Numbered from the stretch's first letter, positions 24,152 to 34,082 are shown. The stretch: 41,331 bases of DNA from Oligoflexales bacterium (GCA_012840965.1 DUVQ01000169.1:1-41331), one strand, 5' to 3'. The notes: a model not told the origin generated them from the sequence alone. Program-made: numbers and translations.

Positions 24152-25699
24152 GTGTGGTGGGATTTGCCACCTAGCGACCCAGCTAAGATTCAAGACCCAG
24201 GATCCTATCGTATGGGTTTATGGCGGTTAGCTATAATTTTTGGAACAGTGGCCATATCGGCCGGTTTAACATATGTAATTCCTGGACTTGAAGACTGGCG
24301 CCCATGGGTCCCAGGCGAAAAGATACCTTTGGCCAGCATCGTGAGTTTTAAACCCTCGGTGGGGCAAAGTAGTACTGCGGATAGTGCCCCAATCGATACC
24401 CTTGAAAGGGCCCAAGAGCTAGCCGCCCAGACGTTGGGAGAGGGCTTGGCTGCAAACCTTGGGCAAGAGGCCATAGGGGTCGAGGAGGCTGATACTGGTG
24501 ATGAGAAGGTTGTCGTCAATCTGGAAATAGATGAAAGCGAGCTTGAAGGGCTTGTTTTGGAACTGGAAGACCCTTCTGGTGTAGCTATGGATTCCTTTTA
24601 CAAGGCCCTTGCTGAGACTGCATCTGAAGAGTCGACAAGAATCACTAGGATTGCTCATTGGGGTGATTCGACGATTGCTGCCGATGACGTTACTTCGACC
24701 TTAAGGCGGCGTTTTCAAAAGCGATTTGGCGATTCTGGCCATGGTTTCCAACTAATTGGTAAGGGCACCATGCCTTACCGCCACAAAGACGTGGTTTCTG
24801 TGCAGACAGGCTCTTGGAACGAGCACTCGGTCATCAGAAAAGGCATCGCCAACGGGCGTTACGGTTTTGGCGGAGTCGTTCACAAAAGCCGTGGTGGCGG
24901 CCAGGCAAAATATCAAACGGTCAGTAAAGGACCCATTGGTAAGAACGTCGGCAGTTTTGAGCTGTTCTACCAGCGTCATCCCGGCGGCGGTAAGTTCCAG
25001 ATGATAGTCGACGGCGGGGCTCCGGTGGTTATCGATTCGAAGAGCGAAATTTTGGAAGACGCATGGGAGCTTATTACTGTTGAAGATGGGCCACATACCC
25101 TGGAACTGCGTACTTTGAGTGGCGGCGAGTCCATCATGTACGGCATCGCCATGGAGCGGCCGCAGGCTGGTGTTGTCTATGATTCTCTTGGGATAGTCGG
25201 GGCCAGAGCCTCAAGGATGCTGAACTTTGATGAAGGGCACTTGGCCGGGCAGATAGCGCACAGGTCTCCGGACCTGCTGGTAATTGCCTTTGGTGGTAAT
25301 GAGGCGTCGGACAAAGGCATGAATTTCGAGCGATACCGCAATGTTTTAACGCAGGTGATTACCCGCGTGCGTGCTGGTAATCCGAACGCGTCTTGCATGG
25401 TGATGGCTCCGTTGGACCAGGGTGAAAAGGACAGCCGTGGCAGGATTCGAACCATGCCCAACGTGCCGCAAATTGTGGCGGCCCAGCGTGAGATTGCCGC
25501 TGCCCAAGGTTGTGCATTCTTTGACACCTTCCAGGCCATGGGTGGAGAAGGAGCCATGGGGCGCTGGTATAACGCCAAGCCTCGCCTTGGTTGGGGAGAC
25601 TATCGCCACGCTACCCCAGCTGGTTATGAGGTCGTCGGAAACATGCTCTACAAGGCGATGCTAAAGGGCTTTTCTGATTATTTGAAACGGTCGAACTGA
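24152..25699 (+). CDS. SGNH/GDSL-like hydrolase, membrane-anchored, probable partner of MBOAT
   Basis: GTG start after AAGGAGG; TM near the N-terminus; RIAHWGDSTIAADD (GDS block); IAFGGNEASDKG; terminal GDYRHATPAGYEV (DxxH). Confidence 0.8.
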   Translation: MWWDLPPSDPAKIQDPGSYRMGLWRLAIIFGTVAISAGLTYVIPGLEDWRPWVPGEKIPLASIVSFKPSVGQSSTADSAPIDTLERAQELAAQTLGEGLAANLGQEAIGVEEADTGDEKVVVNLEIDESELEGLVLELEDPSGVAMDSFYKALAETASEESTRITRIAHWGDSTIAADDVTSTLRRRFQKRFGDSGHGFQLIGKGTMPYRHKDVVSVQTGSWNEHSVIRKGIANGRYGFGGVVHKSRGGGQAKYQTVSKGPIGKNVGSFELFYQRHPGGGKFQMIVDGGAPVVIDSKSEILEDAWELITVEDGPHTLELRTLSGGESIMYGIAMERPQAGVVYDSLGIVGARASRMLNFDEGHLAGQIAHRSPDLLVIAFGGNEASDKGMNFERYRNVLTQVITRVRAGNPNASCMVMAPLDQGEKDSRGRIRTMPNVPQIVAAQREIAAAQGCAFFDTFQAMGGEGAMGRWYNAKPRLGWGDYRHATPAGYEVVGNMLYKAMLKGFSDYLKRSN

Positions 25700-25769
25700 G
25701 TTTCCAGAATTTTCAGCTACAATCCTGGATATCAATTAGCTTTTGATTTAACTGTTGATTTTGGCAACG

Positions 25770-27068
25770 CTACTTCTTCTTTGCCGGGCTTTTCGCCTTA
25801 GGTGGCAGCAGCAGGTTTAAAATCACCTCGCCCATTCGCTGATACCCGACTCTTGTAAAATGGATGTGATCTTTCAAGGCCACCGGAGGGTCTGCATTAA
25901 CCCACGATGGCATGGACATATCCCCACCCATAAAGGCGACGGTGTCAAAAAAGGCGCACCCAAACTCCACGGATATCTTACGCTGGACCTCGACAACCTG
26001 AGCCGTTCTGGGCCGTGATTGCCAGGTCCCATCCTCTTCGTTAAGCAGCGGCCTGTCCGACGGCCCAATCAGCAGGCACGACGCCTCGGGGGCAATTTCC
26101 CGAATGCGAGCCATCACCTTGCGCAAGGCCTCTTCGTACTCTTCAATCGGCTGGTCATCATCTCCAGCCTCGTTGGTTCCATAAGCCAGCGAAATGAAAT
26201 CAGGCTTGCGCCTAGCCAAGTGCTCGCGGTAAAGGGAGTCCTCCCAATCAAGGTGGTAAGCCGCCCTTGATCCTGGAATTCCAAGGCTATCGACTATGAC
26301 TCCAGGCTTTTTACGTTCCAAAACGACGCCAAAGAGCCTGACCTCACTATCGCCCTTAGGTCGAATCTCCATTGAATGGGGGCCGTCTCGCAGTAAAAAC
26401 TCGTGATAACCGCCGCGCTTTTGTGGCGCCTCGGTCGAGATTTCGCGCCATGGTCCCTTATCAATGCGCACTTGTAGGGTTCCACCACCTGGTTGTTCCA
26501 GGGTCCAAAGCTCGAACTTATCGACTTTCCTGCCAATAGAACCCTTCTTTTGGGTGCCAATAATTGAATAGTCTTCGGGGTTTGACGACGCGACACTTGA
26601 ACCGGCCAGTCCATACCAACCATCAGGCACTGCATCGGCCTTATCGATCCTGTCAGTACGCCACGTATTAGTTGAATTCATGTAAATGTCGTCATGGCCG
26701 TAATAGCGCCAAGGTCTTGCTGCCACAATAAACCCATGGCCGGCGTCTCCATAACGCTTTTGCAACCCACGTCGGATAACCCCAGTATAGTGGTCAGACG
26801 AGGTATGCGATGCCCCATAAAATACCAACCGCGCCTGGCCCTTCGATTTTTTCACCCTCTCAAGCGCCTTATGCAGCTGGTCCAGAGCCTGCCCAGACGG
26901 GTCATACAAAGGAATAGCAAGCCCCATCTTCTCGGCCATCTTCTTAGCCCGCAATTGCTTATCCACCGGCTTAGCGCAAGTGGCAGTTGCAACCAAACTT
27001 GCAATGGCGATGGATGTAATCAACGGAACAGTAAAAAGGATTTGGAATTTGGTTGTAAAAGTTTTCAT
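25770..27068 (-). CDS. Secreted SGNH/GDSL-like hydrolase, paralog of the convergent neighbour
   Basis: Signal peptide MKTFTTKFQILFTVPLITSIAIASL; RLVFYGASHTSSDHYTGVIRRGLQKRYGDAGHGF; LAYGTNEAGDD; LKDHIHFTRVGYQRM. Aligns along its length with the 24152-25699 product. Confidence 0.78.
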   Translation of the reverse strand: MKTFTTKFQILFTVPLITSIAIASLVATATCAKPVDKQLRAKKMAEKMGLAIPLYDPSGQALDQLHKALERVKKSKGQARLVFYGASHTSSDHYTGVIRRGLQKRYGDAGHGFIVAARPWRYYGHDDIYMNSTNTWRTDRIDKADAVPDGWYGLAGSSVASSNPEDYSIIGTQKKGSIGRKVDKFELWTLEQPGGGTLQVRIDKGPWREISTEAPQKRGGYHEFLLRDGPHSMEIRPKGDSEVRLFGVVLERKKPGVIVDSLGIPGSRAAYHLDWEDSLYREHLARRKPDFISLAYGTNEAGDDDQPIEEYEEALRKVMARIREIAPEASCLLIGPSDRPLLNEEDGTWQSRPRTAQVVEVQRKISVEFGCAFFDTVAFMGGDMSMPSWVNADPPVALKDHIHFTRVGYQRMGEVILNLLLPPKAKSPAKKK

Positions 27069-27193
27069 GGAAAGCATAGTCGCGGATTTGGAGCAAACAG
27101 TCAACGTCGGATGTTTGGGTACAGGGTCGGGGTCGTGTTTGGCGTGGTGGCTCATGGACCAATGCTGCTAGTCGGCTGCGGTCAGCTTTTCGC

Positions 27194-27242
27194 GACCGAG
27201 ACGGTCCCAGCGTTCGCGGTGGCTATCTAGGCATCCGCCTAG
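27194..27242. repeat. Two small intergenic inverted repeats
   Basis: GACCG-AGA-CGGTC (27194-27206) and CTAGGC-ATCC-GCCTAG (27227-27242). Confidence 0.5.
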
Positions 27243-27290
27243 CAAGGACCGTACCCTAGTTCCGCTTTGTTTCAGCTTTAATCTCGAATT

Positions 27291-27908
27291 GTGGTATTTT
27301 ACTGCCGGTTTGGTGCTTGGTGCCGACTTTGTTGTTGTGAGGTGGTTTTGGGGGGCGTTGTTGACGAGCCGCTGACGCTGGTTAACGCTATTGTGTTGGT
27401 CCATGACGACCCACGGGCGTTGGCTTTGATGGACTTGGCCATTGAAGGCTGTGTTGAGGCCGGTGGTCAGGTCAACTGCATCCCTGTCAAGATTGCTGGG
27501 CGGCGTGGGACTAGGCTTGGTACCTTGGATGAAAAGGCCATTGGGGAACTGAAGACCGCCTTGCTGGGTGCCAGTGGTCTGTTGATTGCCCTTTCAGCCG
27601 CAGAGCCCGAGTATGGGGATTTGGTTGAAGAGGCCATCGCTAGCTTGGATGATGATTGGCCGTTGTCTCGGAATATTGTCGGCATCTTGGGTGTTAGTCG
27701 TAAGCAGTCCGAGGACTTGTCGTTGATTGACCACGTCTGGGATTGCTTGGTACAGGCGGGTGCCTTGGTCATCCCTGGCGCTGTGGTCGTTGATGCCCAG
27801 GCAAAGTCCTTTGATGCCAATGGGTTGCCCAAGGTTGCAAGACACCGTGCCTCGGCGCGAGATGTTGGCGCCAGCGTGGCTAGGTTGGTCAAGCGCATGG
27901 GCCTTTAA
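27291..27908 (+). CDS. Flavodoxin-fold NAD(P)H-dependent FMN reductase-like protein
   Basis: IVLVHDDPRALALMDLAIEGCVEAGGQVNCIPV...ASGLLIALSAAEPEYGDLVEEAI...KSFDANGL; true start uncertain. Confidence 0.5.
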   Translation: MVFYCRFGAWCRLCCCEVVLGGVVDEPLTLVNAIVLVHDDPRALALMDLAIEGCVEAGGQVNCIPVKIAGRRGTRLGTLDEKAIGELKTALLGASGLLIALSAAEPEYGDLVEEAIASLDDDWPLSRNIVGILGVSRKQSEDLSLIDHVWDCLVQAGALVIPGAVVVDAQAKSFDANGLPKVARHRASARDVGASVARLVKRMGL

Positions 27909-27931
27909 GCCTATTTTGTGGAATCAGACCT

Positions 27932-28621
27932 ATGAAAAGATTAGACTTCATTCCCATGAAAGCTGGAAACCTGATAAAAATCTTCGTCCCGCTCGTTACA
28001 GTAACAATCCTGGCCCTGCCTAGCCTCGCCCACTGTGAAGACGGCGGGACTGCATTGATCCAGGCGGTCCAGACCTACTATGACGGCGTGACCGACTACA
28101 AGGCCAAGTTCCAACAGGTGGTAAAACGGCGCAGCCCCAAAAGGACATTTACCAGGTCTGGAACTGTCTATTTCAAGAAGCCAGGTATGATGCGCTGGGA
28201 CTATAAAAAGCCAGATGCCGTTCATTATGTCAGTGATGGTACGGTGTTGTGGGCCTATGACGTGACCGAGGGCGTCGCGTACAAGATGTCCGTTGAAGGG
28301 TCTGAACTCTTTTATTCAATTGGGTTTTTGACTGGAACAGCCGCTTTGGTTGACGTTTTTAAAATCGAGGTTGGAACCGCCAATGACGAGGGGTTGGTCC
28401 CGCTGAAAATGTCACCAAAAGATGACAACGACACCAGCTATCGTTTCGTCACGCTCTTTGTGGACCCGGCCACTGGCCAAGTGCATCAAACTGAGGTCGA
28501 AGACCCAGTAGGAAACATTTCCCACCTTTGGTTTGAAAAGCCCTCTTTGAAACGCCTGCCTGAATCTGGTTTTAACTTCAAAGTGCCTAAAGGTGTAAAG
28601 GTCGAGGATATTGACAAGTAA
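27932..28621 (+). CDS. lolA: Outer-membrane lipoprotein carrier protein LolA
   Basis: Signal peptide; YYDGVTDYKAKFQQVVKRRSPKRTFTRSGTVYFKKPGMMRWDYKKPDAVHYVSDGTVLWAYD is characteristic of LolA. Confidence 0.85.
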   Translation: MKRLDFIPMKAGNLIKIFVPLVTVTILALPSLAHCEDGGTALIQAVQTYYDGVTDYKAKFQQVVKRRSPKRTFTRSGTVYFKKPGMMRWDYKKPDAVHYVSDGTVLWAYDVTEGVAYKMSVEGSELFYSIGFLTGTAALVDVFKIEVGTANDEGLVPLKMSPKDDNDTSYRFVTLFVDPATGQVHQTEVEDPVGNISHLWFEKPSLKRLPESGFNFKVPKGVKVEDIDK

Positions 28622-29979
28622 TGGCCGACCGTTCATCTCCCAAAAAAACTCGCTTTGCTGGCAAGGTCTGGGCCGTTACTTTGGGCTGCCCTAAAAATCG
28701 GGTGGATACCGAGGTAATGCTTGGAGATCTCTTGTCAAATGGTTATGCCTGGACCTACGAGCCTGAAGATGCCGATGTCGTGCTGGTGAACACCTGCGGG
28801 TTTTTGCAGTCGGCGCGCCAAGAATCCCTTGAGGTGCTAGGCGATATCGCCGCTTTGATTTCGCCACACGCCAAGCTAGTTGCAGCAGGTTGCATGGTCC
28901 AAAGCTTCAAGCAACAGATCCAGGACGCCGTTCCAAGGGTTGATGTCTTTGTTGGGGTAAACGAGCTGCTGACGTTGCGTCAGATCCTTGAAGAAACGCC
29001 ATCAAATCAGCTGGTTGCCAGTCGTCCAACAGCGGCCAATCCTCGCTTGGTTACATCCCTGCCCCCAAGCGCTTATCTGAAGGTTTCAGATGGGTGTAAC
29101 CGCCGTTGTTCCTTTTGCATAATCCCCCACATCAAGGGGCCGCAGTACAGCAGGCCAGTCGACGATGTGCTAAACGAGGCCTCGTCTTTGGCGATGTCCG
29201 GGGTGCGAGAGCTGGTTTTGGTGGCCCAGGACCTGTCGCGTTATGGCGTGGATCTGGCCGAAAAAACGACGCTTTTTCATCTGCTTGACCGCATGGTAAA
29301 GGAACTGCCCAAAATCGACTGGATCAGGTTGATGTACCTGTATCCCCAAGACCTGGACGACCGCGTGCTTGAATTGATGAACCATGAAGGCTCTACGAAG
29401 CTTTTGAAATACTTGGACATACCAGTCCAGCATGCGGATGATAACGTCCTTAAAGCTATGAGGCGTGGAACCAAAGCAGAAGACATGCTGTCGACCATAG
29501 AACGAATCCGCGGCAAAGTGCCTGGTGCCATGCTGCGGACGACTTATCTAGTAGGGCATCCAGGTGAAACAGACCAGGCCTTTGATAACCTGATAGCCTT
29601 TGCCAAGACAGCCAAATTTGACATGGCCGGGGTTTTTGTGTTTTCCCCCGAGCCTGGCTCACACGCGGCAAGTCTGCCTGATCAAGTCCCAGACGATATA
29701 AAAGAGCAAAGACTTCAAAGGCTTGAGGAAGTCTTAAGTGACATTGCTGCCACCAAAAGGGCGGCCCAAATTTCAGAAATCCATCAAGCAGTCGTGGAAG
29801 ACCTTGATTTTTCAAGGCGAACACGGCATCAAGCCGTTGGCAGGTTTTGGTTCCAGGCGCCTGAAATCGATGGTTCAGTTATTTTCAAGGCACGGAACAT
29901 TGAACCCGGTCAGATGCTGGACTTGCGGATTGTAGACATAAAAGATAATGACTTCATTGGTGAAATAGTTTCTCGCTAA
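28621..29979 (+). CDS. rimO: Ribosomal protein S12 methylthiotransferase RimO
   Basis: VTLGCPKNRVDTEVMLG; LVNTCGFLQSARQES; SDGCNRRCSFCIIPHIKG; TTYLVGHPGETD. Confidence 0.94.
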   Translation: MADRSSPKKTRFAGKVWAVTLGCPKNRVDTEVMLGDLLSNGYAWTYEPEDADVVLVNTCGFLQSARQESLEVLGDIAALISPHAKLVAAGCMVQSFKQQIQDAVPRVDVFVGVNELLTLRQILEETPSNQLVASRPTAANPRLVTSLPPSAYLKVSDGCNRRCSFCIIPHIKGPQYSRPVDDVLNEASSLAMSGVRELVLVAQDLSRYGVDLAEKTTLFHLLDRMVKELPKIDWIRLMYLYPQDLDDRVLELMNHEGSTKLLKYLDIPVQHADDNVLKAMRRGTKAEDMLSTIERIRGKVPGAMLRTTYLVGHPGETDQAFDNLIAFAKTAKFDMAGVFVFSPEPGSHAASLPDQVPDDIKEQRLQRLEEVLSDIAATKRAAQISEIHQAVVEDLDFSRRTRHQAVGRFWFQAPEIDGSVIFKARNIEPGQMLDLRIVDIKDNDFIGEIVSR

Positions 29980-30006
29980 AAGCCAATAATTCAAGGAGGT
30001 AACGTA

Positions 30007-30651
30007 GTGCACCCGGTTCTTGACGGAAAGAAAGCTATCATCTTTGACCTAGATGGCACCTTGGTAGATTCGTTCCCAGATATCCAAGCATCAATTAATT
30101 ATGCCCTCAGAAAACGTGGGCTTAGCGAGCTTTCCATTGAGCAGGTAATGGAATATGTTGGCAGTGGTGTGAAAGTGCTGATAAATGGCTGTATTCCAAC
30201 AATGAGTGACGAAGAATTCGAGGCTGCCTTGGCCGACTTTCGTGGATACTATGCCCAGCATCCGGTGGACCTTTCCAGGCCTTATGAAGGCGTGGAACAA
30301 GCACTTGTCGCTTTAAGCGACTTTGCTTTGGGGGTGCTTACTAATAAACCACACGGGCTGGCTTTAGAGGTCTTGAAACAATTGAACATCGACCACTACT
30401 TCAAGGCCATCTTTGGGGCGGATTCGTCGTCCGCTCTGAAACCAGACCCAGCCGCGATGAAGCAGGTCCTTGATGCTTTGGAGGCCGGCGCAGAACAAGC
30501 TGTAATGGTTGGGGATTCTTGGGTCGATGCGGCTGCGGCCAAGGCCGCCGGGATGCAGTTTGTGCTGGTTCGTACTGGAATGTGGAAAACCGTTGAAGTA
30601 AACGACGATATGGTTGTCTTGGACCAGATTAAAAACCTTGTAAACATTTAA
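30007..30651 (+). CDS. gph: HAD phosphatase, phosphoglycolate phosphatase-like
   Basis: IIFDLDGTLVDSFPDIQASINYAL; GVLTNKPHG; KPDPAAM; MVGDSWVDAAAAKAAG. GTG start (30007) after AAGGAGG. Confidence 0.85.
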   Translation: MHPVLDGKKAIIFDLDGTLVDSFPDIQASINYALRKRGLSELSIEQVMEYVGSGVKVLINGCIPTMSDEEFEAALADFRGYYAQHPVDLSRPYEGVEQALVALSDFALGVLTNKPHGLALEVLKQLNIDHYFKAIFGADSSSALKPDPAAMKQVLDALEAGAEQAVMVGDSWVDAAAAKAAGMQFVLVRTGMWKTVEVNDDMVVLDQIKNLVNI

Positions 30652-30653
30652 AA

Positions 30654-31559
30654 ATGAGTGACGGATTGCATAACTGCTACGCAAAGTTAAACCTGTGTCT
30701 GCACGTAGGACCCAGACGCAAAGACGGCTTTCACGAGCTTGGAAGCGTCGTGGTACCAATCCCCTGGGCCGATGAATTGTCCGTAGACGTAAAAAAGGGC
30801 AGCGGCCGCGTTAGCTTGGAATTGGGCAAGTCCCACATTAAGGTGCCAAGCGATGAATCCAACCTTGCGTTTAAGGCCGCCGTCGAATTCCTAAAGCTCG
30901 TTGGCAGCAATTATGACGTCCATATCAAGCTTACAAAGAAAGTCCCAATTGGGGCAGGCTTGGCCGGAGGCTCTGCAGACGGTGGCCATGTCCTCAGGAT
31001 TTTAAACGACCTCACAGGCAAGCCCCTAGACACCGCAAGCCTAATAAAGCTAGCCTCGCAGCTAGGCTCTGACTGCCCCTTTTTCATCGACCCCAAACCT
31101 GTATGGATGTCTGGTAGAGGCGAAAAACTGGTGCCATTGACTGATCTTGGCTGCATCTTGCCACCCCTTTATCTAGTCGTAGCAATTCCAGACATTTCCC
31201 TCTCAACTGCTGAAATATTTCGCCTGTTTGATCAAAGAAGTAACAATCACTCACTATTGACTCAAAGGGGCACTTGTGCTATACATCCCTGCCTTTTGGC
31301 CCGGGGTGATTCGTTCGAAGCCCCAGTCTTTTATAACGACTTGGCTGAAGTGGTATTTGAAATATCTTTGCAATCCCGTGTGCTGCGTGATGCTTTGCTT
31401 GATGCAGGTGCTTATGCCGCAAGCGTCACCGGAGCAGGTTCTGCCGTTTTTGGTGTCTTTGATACTCCCGAACGGGCCGATGCTGCTGCCACTAGGATAG
31501 GAAGTGCGGATCCAGGTGTTATTACCGAGGTGTTTTGGACGGCAGGGTCGTCGTCCTGA
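30654..31559 (+). CDS. ispE: 4-diphosphocytidyl-2-C-methyl-D-erythritol kinase IspE
   Basis: AKLNLCLHVGPRRKDGFHELGSVVVPI; KKVPIGAGLAGGSADGG; SVTGAGSAVFGVF. Confidence 0.92.
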   Translation: MSDGLHNCYAKLNLCLHVGPRRKDGFHELGSVVVPIPWADELSVDVKKGSGRVSLELGKSHIKVPSDESNLAFKAAVEFLKLVGSNYDVHIKLTKKVPIGAGLAGGSADGGHVLRILNDLTGKPLDTASLIKLASQLGSDCPFFIDPKPVWMSGRGEKLVPLTDLGCILPPLYLVVAIPDISLSTAEIFRLFDQRSNNHSLLTQRGTCAIHPCLLARGDSFEAPVFYNDLAEVVFEISLQSRVLRDALLDAGAYAASVTGAGSAVFGVFDTPERADAAATRIGSADPGVITEVFWTAGSSS

Positions 31560-31573
31560 GGTTGGAGGCTTCG

Positions 31574-32185
31574 ATGGAACATCCGTTGATTTTGGCTAAG
31601 GGCCGTAACATTGTGGGCAAAGGCGTTGCCCGAAAGCTGCGTGCAATGGGCTTCGTTCCCGCCGTGCTGTACGGTGGTGATGGCGAGACTCGCGGGCTGG
31701 TTGTTAATTCCAAGGCTGTTACAGACGTTCTGAAAGGTAAGGGCGGACGAAACAGCGTTGTCCGTTTGTCCATTGATGACGGCAAGGCTTCAGAAGAGAC
31801 GACTGCGATTGTTCGCGAATTCCAGGTTCATCCACTCAAGCGCACTCTGCTTCACTGCGATTTCATGAGGGTGGACGACAACACCGAAATCAAGGTAAGA
31901 GTCCCCGTGCGAATTACAGGCAAGGCTGAAGGCGAGAAGCTTGGAGCTAAGCTGAATCTGGCCGTCCGTCAGGCTAATCTGCTGTGTAAGGCCGGCAGCG
32001 TGCCAGACGAGATTGTCGTTGATGTGACCAACTTCAAGGTTGGCCAAGTCATGACCTTGTCCCAGCTCCCACTGCCTCAGGGTGCCCGCGCTGTGTTCGT
32101 TAAAGACAATGCTGTCGTGACCTTACGAATGCCACGTGCTGAAAAGGGTGCCGCAGGTGAAGAAGCAGAAGATGCCGCTGAATAG
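31574..32185 (+). CDS. rplY: 50S ribosomal protein L25/general stress protein Ctc
   Basis: RKLRAMGFVPAVLYGG; VHPLKRTLLHCDFMRV; C-terminal TL5/Ctc-type domain. Confidence 0.92.
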   Translation: MEHPLILAKGRNIVGKGVARKLRAMGFVPAVLYGGDGETRGLVVNSKAVTDVLKGKGGRNSVVRLSIDDGKASEETTAIVREFQVHPLKRTLLHCDFMRVDDNTEIKVRVPVRITGKAEGEKLGAKLNLAVRQANLLCKAGSVPDEIVVDVTNFKVGQVMTLSQLPLPQGARAVFVKDNAVVTLRMPRAEKGAAGEEAEDAAE

Positions 32186-32197
32186 TGGGGTCTTTTG

Positions 32198-32830
32198 ATG
32201 AAACTGGTTTGTGGTCTTGGAAACCCCGGTGCTAAGTACAGCAGAACACGCCACAACGTAGGTTTCATGATCGCTGATGCGCTGGCCGATTTTTTGGGTG
32301 CCAGCTGGAATGAGCGGTTCAATGCCAGAGTCGCCAAGGGCTTGCATGATGGGAGCGAGCTTTTGCTGGTTGAACCTTTGACATTTATGAATTTATCCGG
32401 ACACGCCTTGGTGGCCGCGTCCCAGTTCTTTAAAGTAGCGATAGACGATATTTTGGTTGTTCACGACGACGTCGACCTAGAGTTTGGCCGCATTATGCTG
32501 AAATCAGGTGGCGGAGACGGGGGCCACAAGGGGATCCGCTCCATAATTCAGCAGCTTGGCGCCAGAGATTTCGCCAGGTTGCGGGTTGGGGTAGGGCGCC
32601 CAGTAGGGGCTGGAGACGTTACAGACTACGTGCTATCGCGATTTCATGAATCGGAGCTTGAGCCTCTTGACGACACCATCAAGGAAGCCGTCAAGGGGAT
32701 TTTGGCTTGGGCTGAAGGCGGGTGCCTTACAGCTCAGAACCGGGTAAACCGCAAGGTTCGCCCTGAAGGGGTGCCTTCTTGCCCAGGTGAACGCCGTGAC
32801 CCTGGGCCAAAAGACCGTGAGGAGGTTTAA
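32198..32830 (+). CDS. pth: Peptidyl-tRNA hydrolase
   Basis: MKLVCGLGNPGAKYSRTRHNVGFM; FMNLSGHAL; VHDDVDLEFG; GGDGGHKGIRSI. Confidence 0.94.
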   Translation: MKLVCGLGNPGAKYSRTRHNVGFMIADALADFLGASWNERFNARVAKGLHDGSELLLVEPLTFMNLSGHALVAASQFFKVAIDDILVVHDDVDLEFGRIMLKSGGGDGGHKGIRSIIQQLGARDFARLRVGVGRPVGAGDVTDYVLSRFHESELEPLDDTIKEAVKGILAWAEGGCLTAQNRVNRKVRPEGVPSCPGERRDPGPKDREEV

Positions 32831-33342
32831 TGAGTACGGCTATGAGAAAGTATGAGACGGTGGTAATCACCAAGACCGACGCTGGCCACGAAGCCCTGCG
32901 TAAGCTTTATGAAAGGCTTACTGAGCAGATGGCCAAGGGTGGCGCTCGTCACCTGCGATTCGTGGTGTGGGGTAAACGACGCCTGGCGTACCCAATCGGG
33001 AAATCGCTAAAGGGTCTGTATCTGTACTTTTCCTATCTGGCGGATGGCGATTTTGTTCGCGAATTCCAAAGGACACTGCGTTTGTCAAATATCGTTTTGC
33101 GATACATGACCGTTGTCCTTGAAGAGGGAATTGACCCAGATACCTTTGATTACGAAAAGGAATCTCAGTTCGACAACCTGCCATCTGACAGCGACGATTC
33201 AGATCGCGACCGCCCGACCACTGGATGGGATGCTGAGTACGCAGCTTCCGTCGAGTTCGCCGGCGGAGGTGACGATGATGACGACGAAGATCTGGATGTC
33301 GATTTGGACGACGACTATATTGACGATGGCGAGGAGGATTAA
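32830..33342 (+). CDS. rpsF: 30S ribosomal protein S6 with long acidic C-terminal extension
   Basis: [24 protein letters not shown]; followed by [23 protein letters not shown]. Syntenic with rpsR and rplI. Confidence 0.93.
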   Translation: MSTAMRKYETVVITKTDAGHEALRKLYERLTEQMAKGGARHLRFVVWGKRRLAYPIGKSLKGLYLYFSYLADGDFVREFQRTLRLSNIVLRYMTVVLEEGIDPDTFDYEKESQFDNLPSDSDDSDRDRPTTGWDAEYAASVEFAGGGDDDDDEDLDVDLDDDYIDDGEED

Positions 33343-33344
33343 CC

Positions 33345-33617
33345 ATGAGCGCAGCCAGATTCGACCGCAGTTCTGACAAGAAAAAACGCCGTGGACCACC
33401 AAGGCGGAAAGTTTGTCCCTTCTGCGCTGACAAAAACGCAAAGATTGACTATAAAAATCCCGCGGCGCTTAAGCGCTTGGTTACGGAACGTGGCAAAATC
33501 GTGCCGCGCCGTATTTCTGGGGTTTGTGCAAAGCATCAGCGGCAAGTTGCCTTGGCCATTAAGCGCGCAAGACACATTGCATTGATGCCATACGCGGCTA
33601 CTGGAGCTGCCGCCTAG
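33345..33617 (+). CDS. rpsR: 30S ribosomal protein S18
   Basis: [51 protein letters not shown]. Confidence 0.96.
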   Translation: MSAARFDRSSDKKKRRGPPRRKVCPFCADKNAKIDYKNPAALKRLVTERGKIVPRRISGVCAKHQRQVALAIKRARHIALMPYAATGAAA

Positions 33618-33638
33618 GCCAACAAAGGAGGATCGAAA

Positions 33639-34082
33639 ATGAAAATCATCCTGACGCAAGATGTGGAAGGTGTTGGTAAGGCTGGTCAGATATTGGAAGT
33701 AGCTGATGGATACGGACGCAACTACTTGATTCCTAAGGGAATGGCTATGGCCGCGACTTCTCGCTCCATCGCTCAGGTAGAGCACCGCAAGCGCATAGTG
33801 GCTGACCGCATTGCCAAAGAGTTGAAAACTGCCGAGGCAATCAAGGCGAAATTGGAAAGCCTGTCTTGTAAAGTCGCCCGTGAAGCTGGCGAAGAAGACA
33901 AGTTGTTTGGCTCTGTTTCCGCCCGTGATATTGCTGACGCGCTGGCAGATGAAGGTGTCCAGATTGACCACCGCCAGATTCAGCTAAAGACCCCGATTAG
34001 GGCACTGGGTTCCTATGATGTTTTGGTTAAGCTGGCTACCGACGTTGTTGCCAATGTCAAGGTTTGGGTAGTGGCCAAGTGA
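33639..34082 (+). CDS. rplI: 50S ribosomal protein L9
   Basis: MKIILTQDVEGVGKAGQILEVADGYGRNYLIPKGMAMAA. Confidence 0.96.
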   Translation: MKIILTQDVEGVGKAGQILEVADGYGRNYLIPKGMAMAATSRSIAQVEHRKRIVADRIAKELKTAEAIKAKLESLSCKVAREAGEEDKLFGSVSARDIADALADEGVQIDHRQIQLKTPIRALGSYDVLVKLATDVVANVKVWVVAK

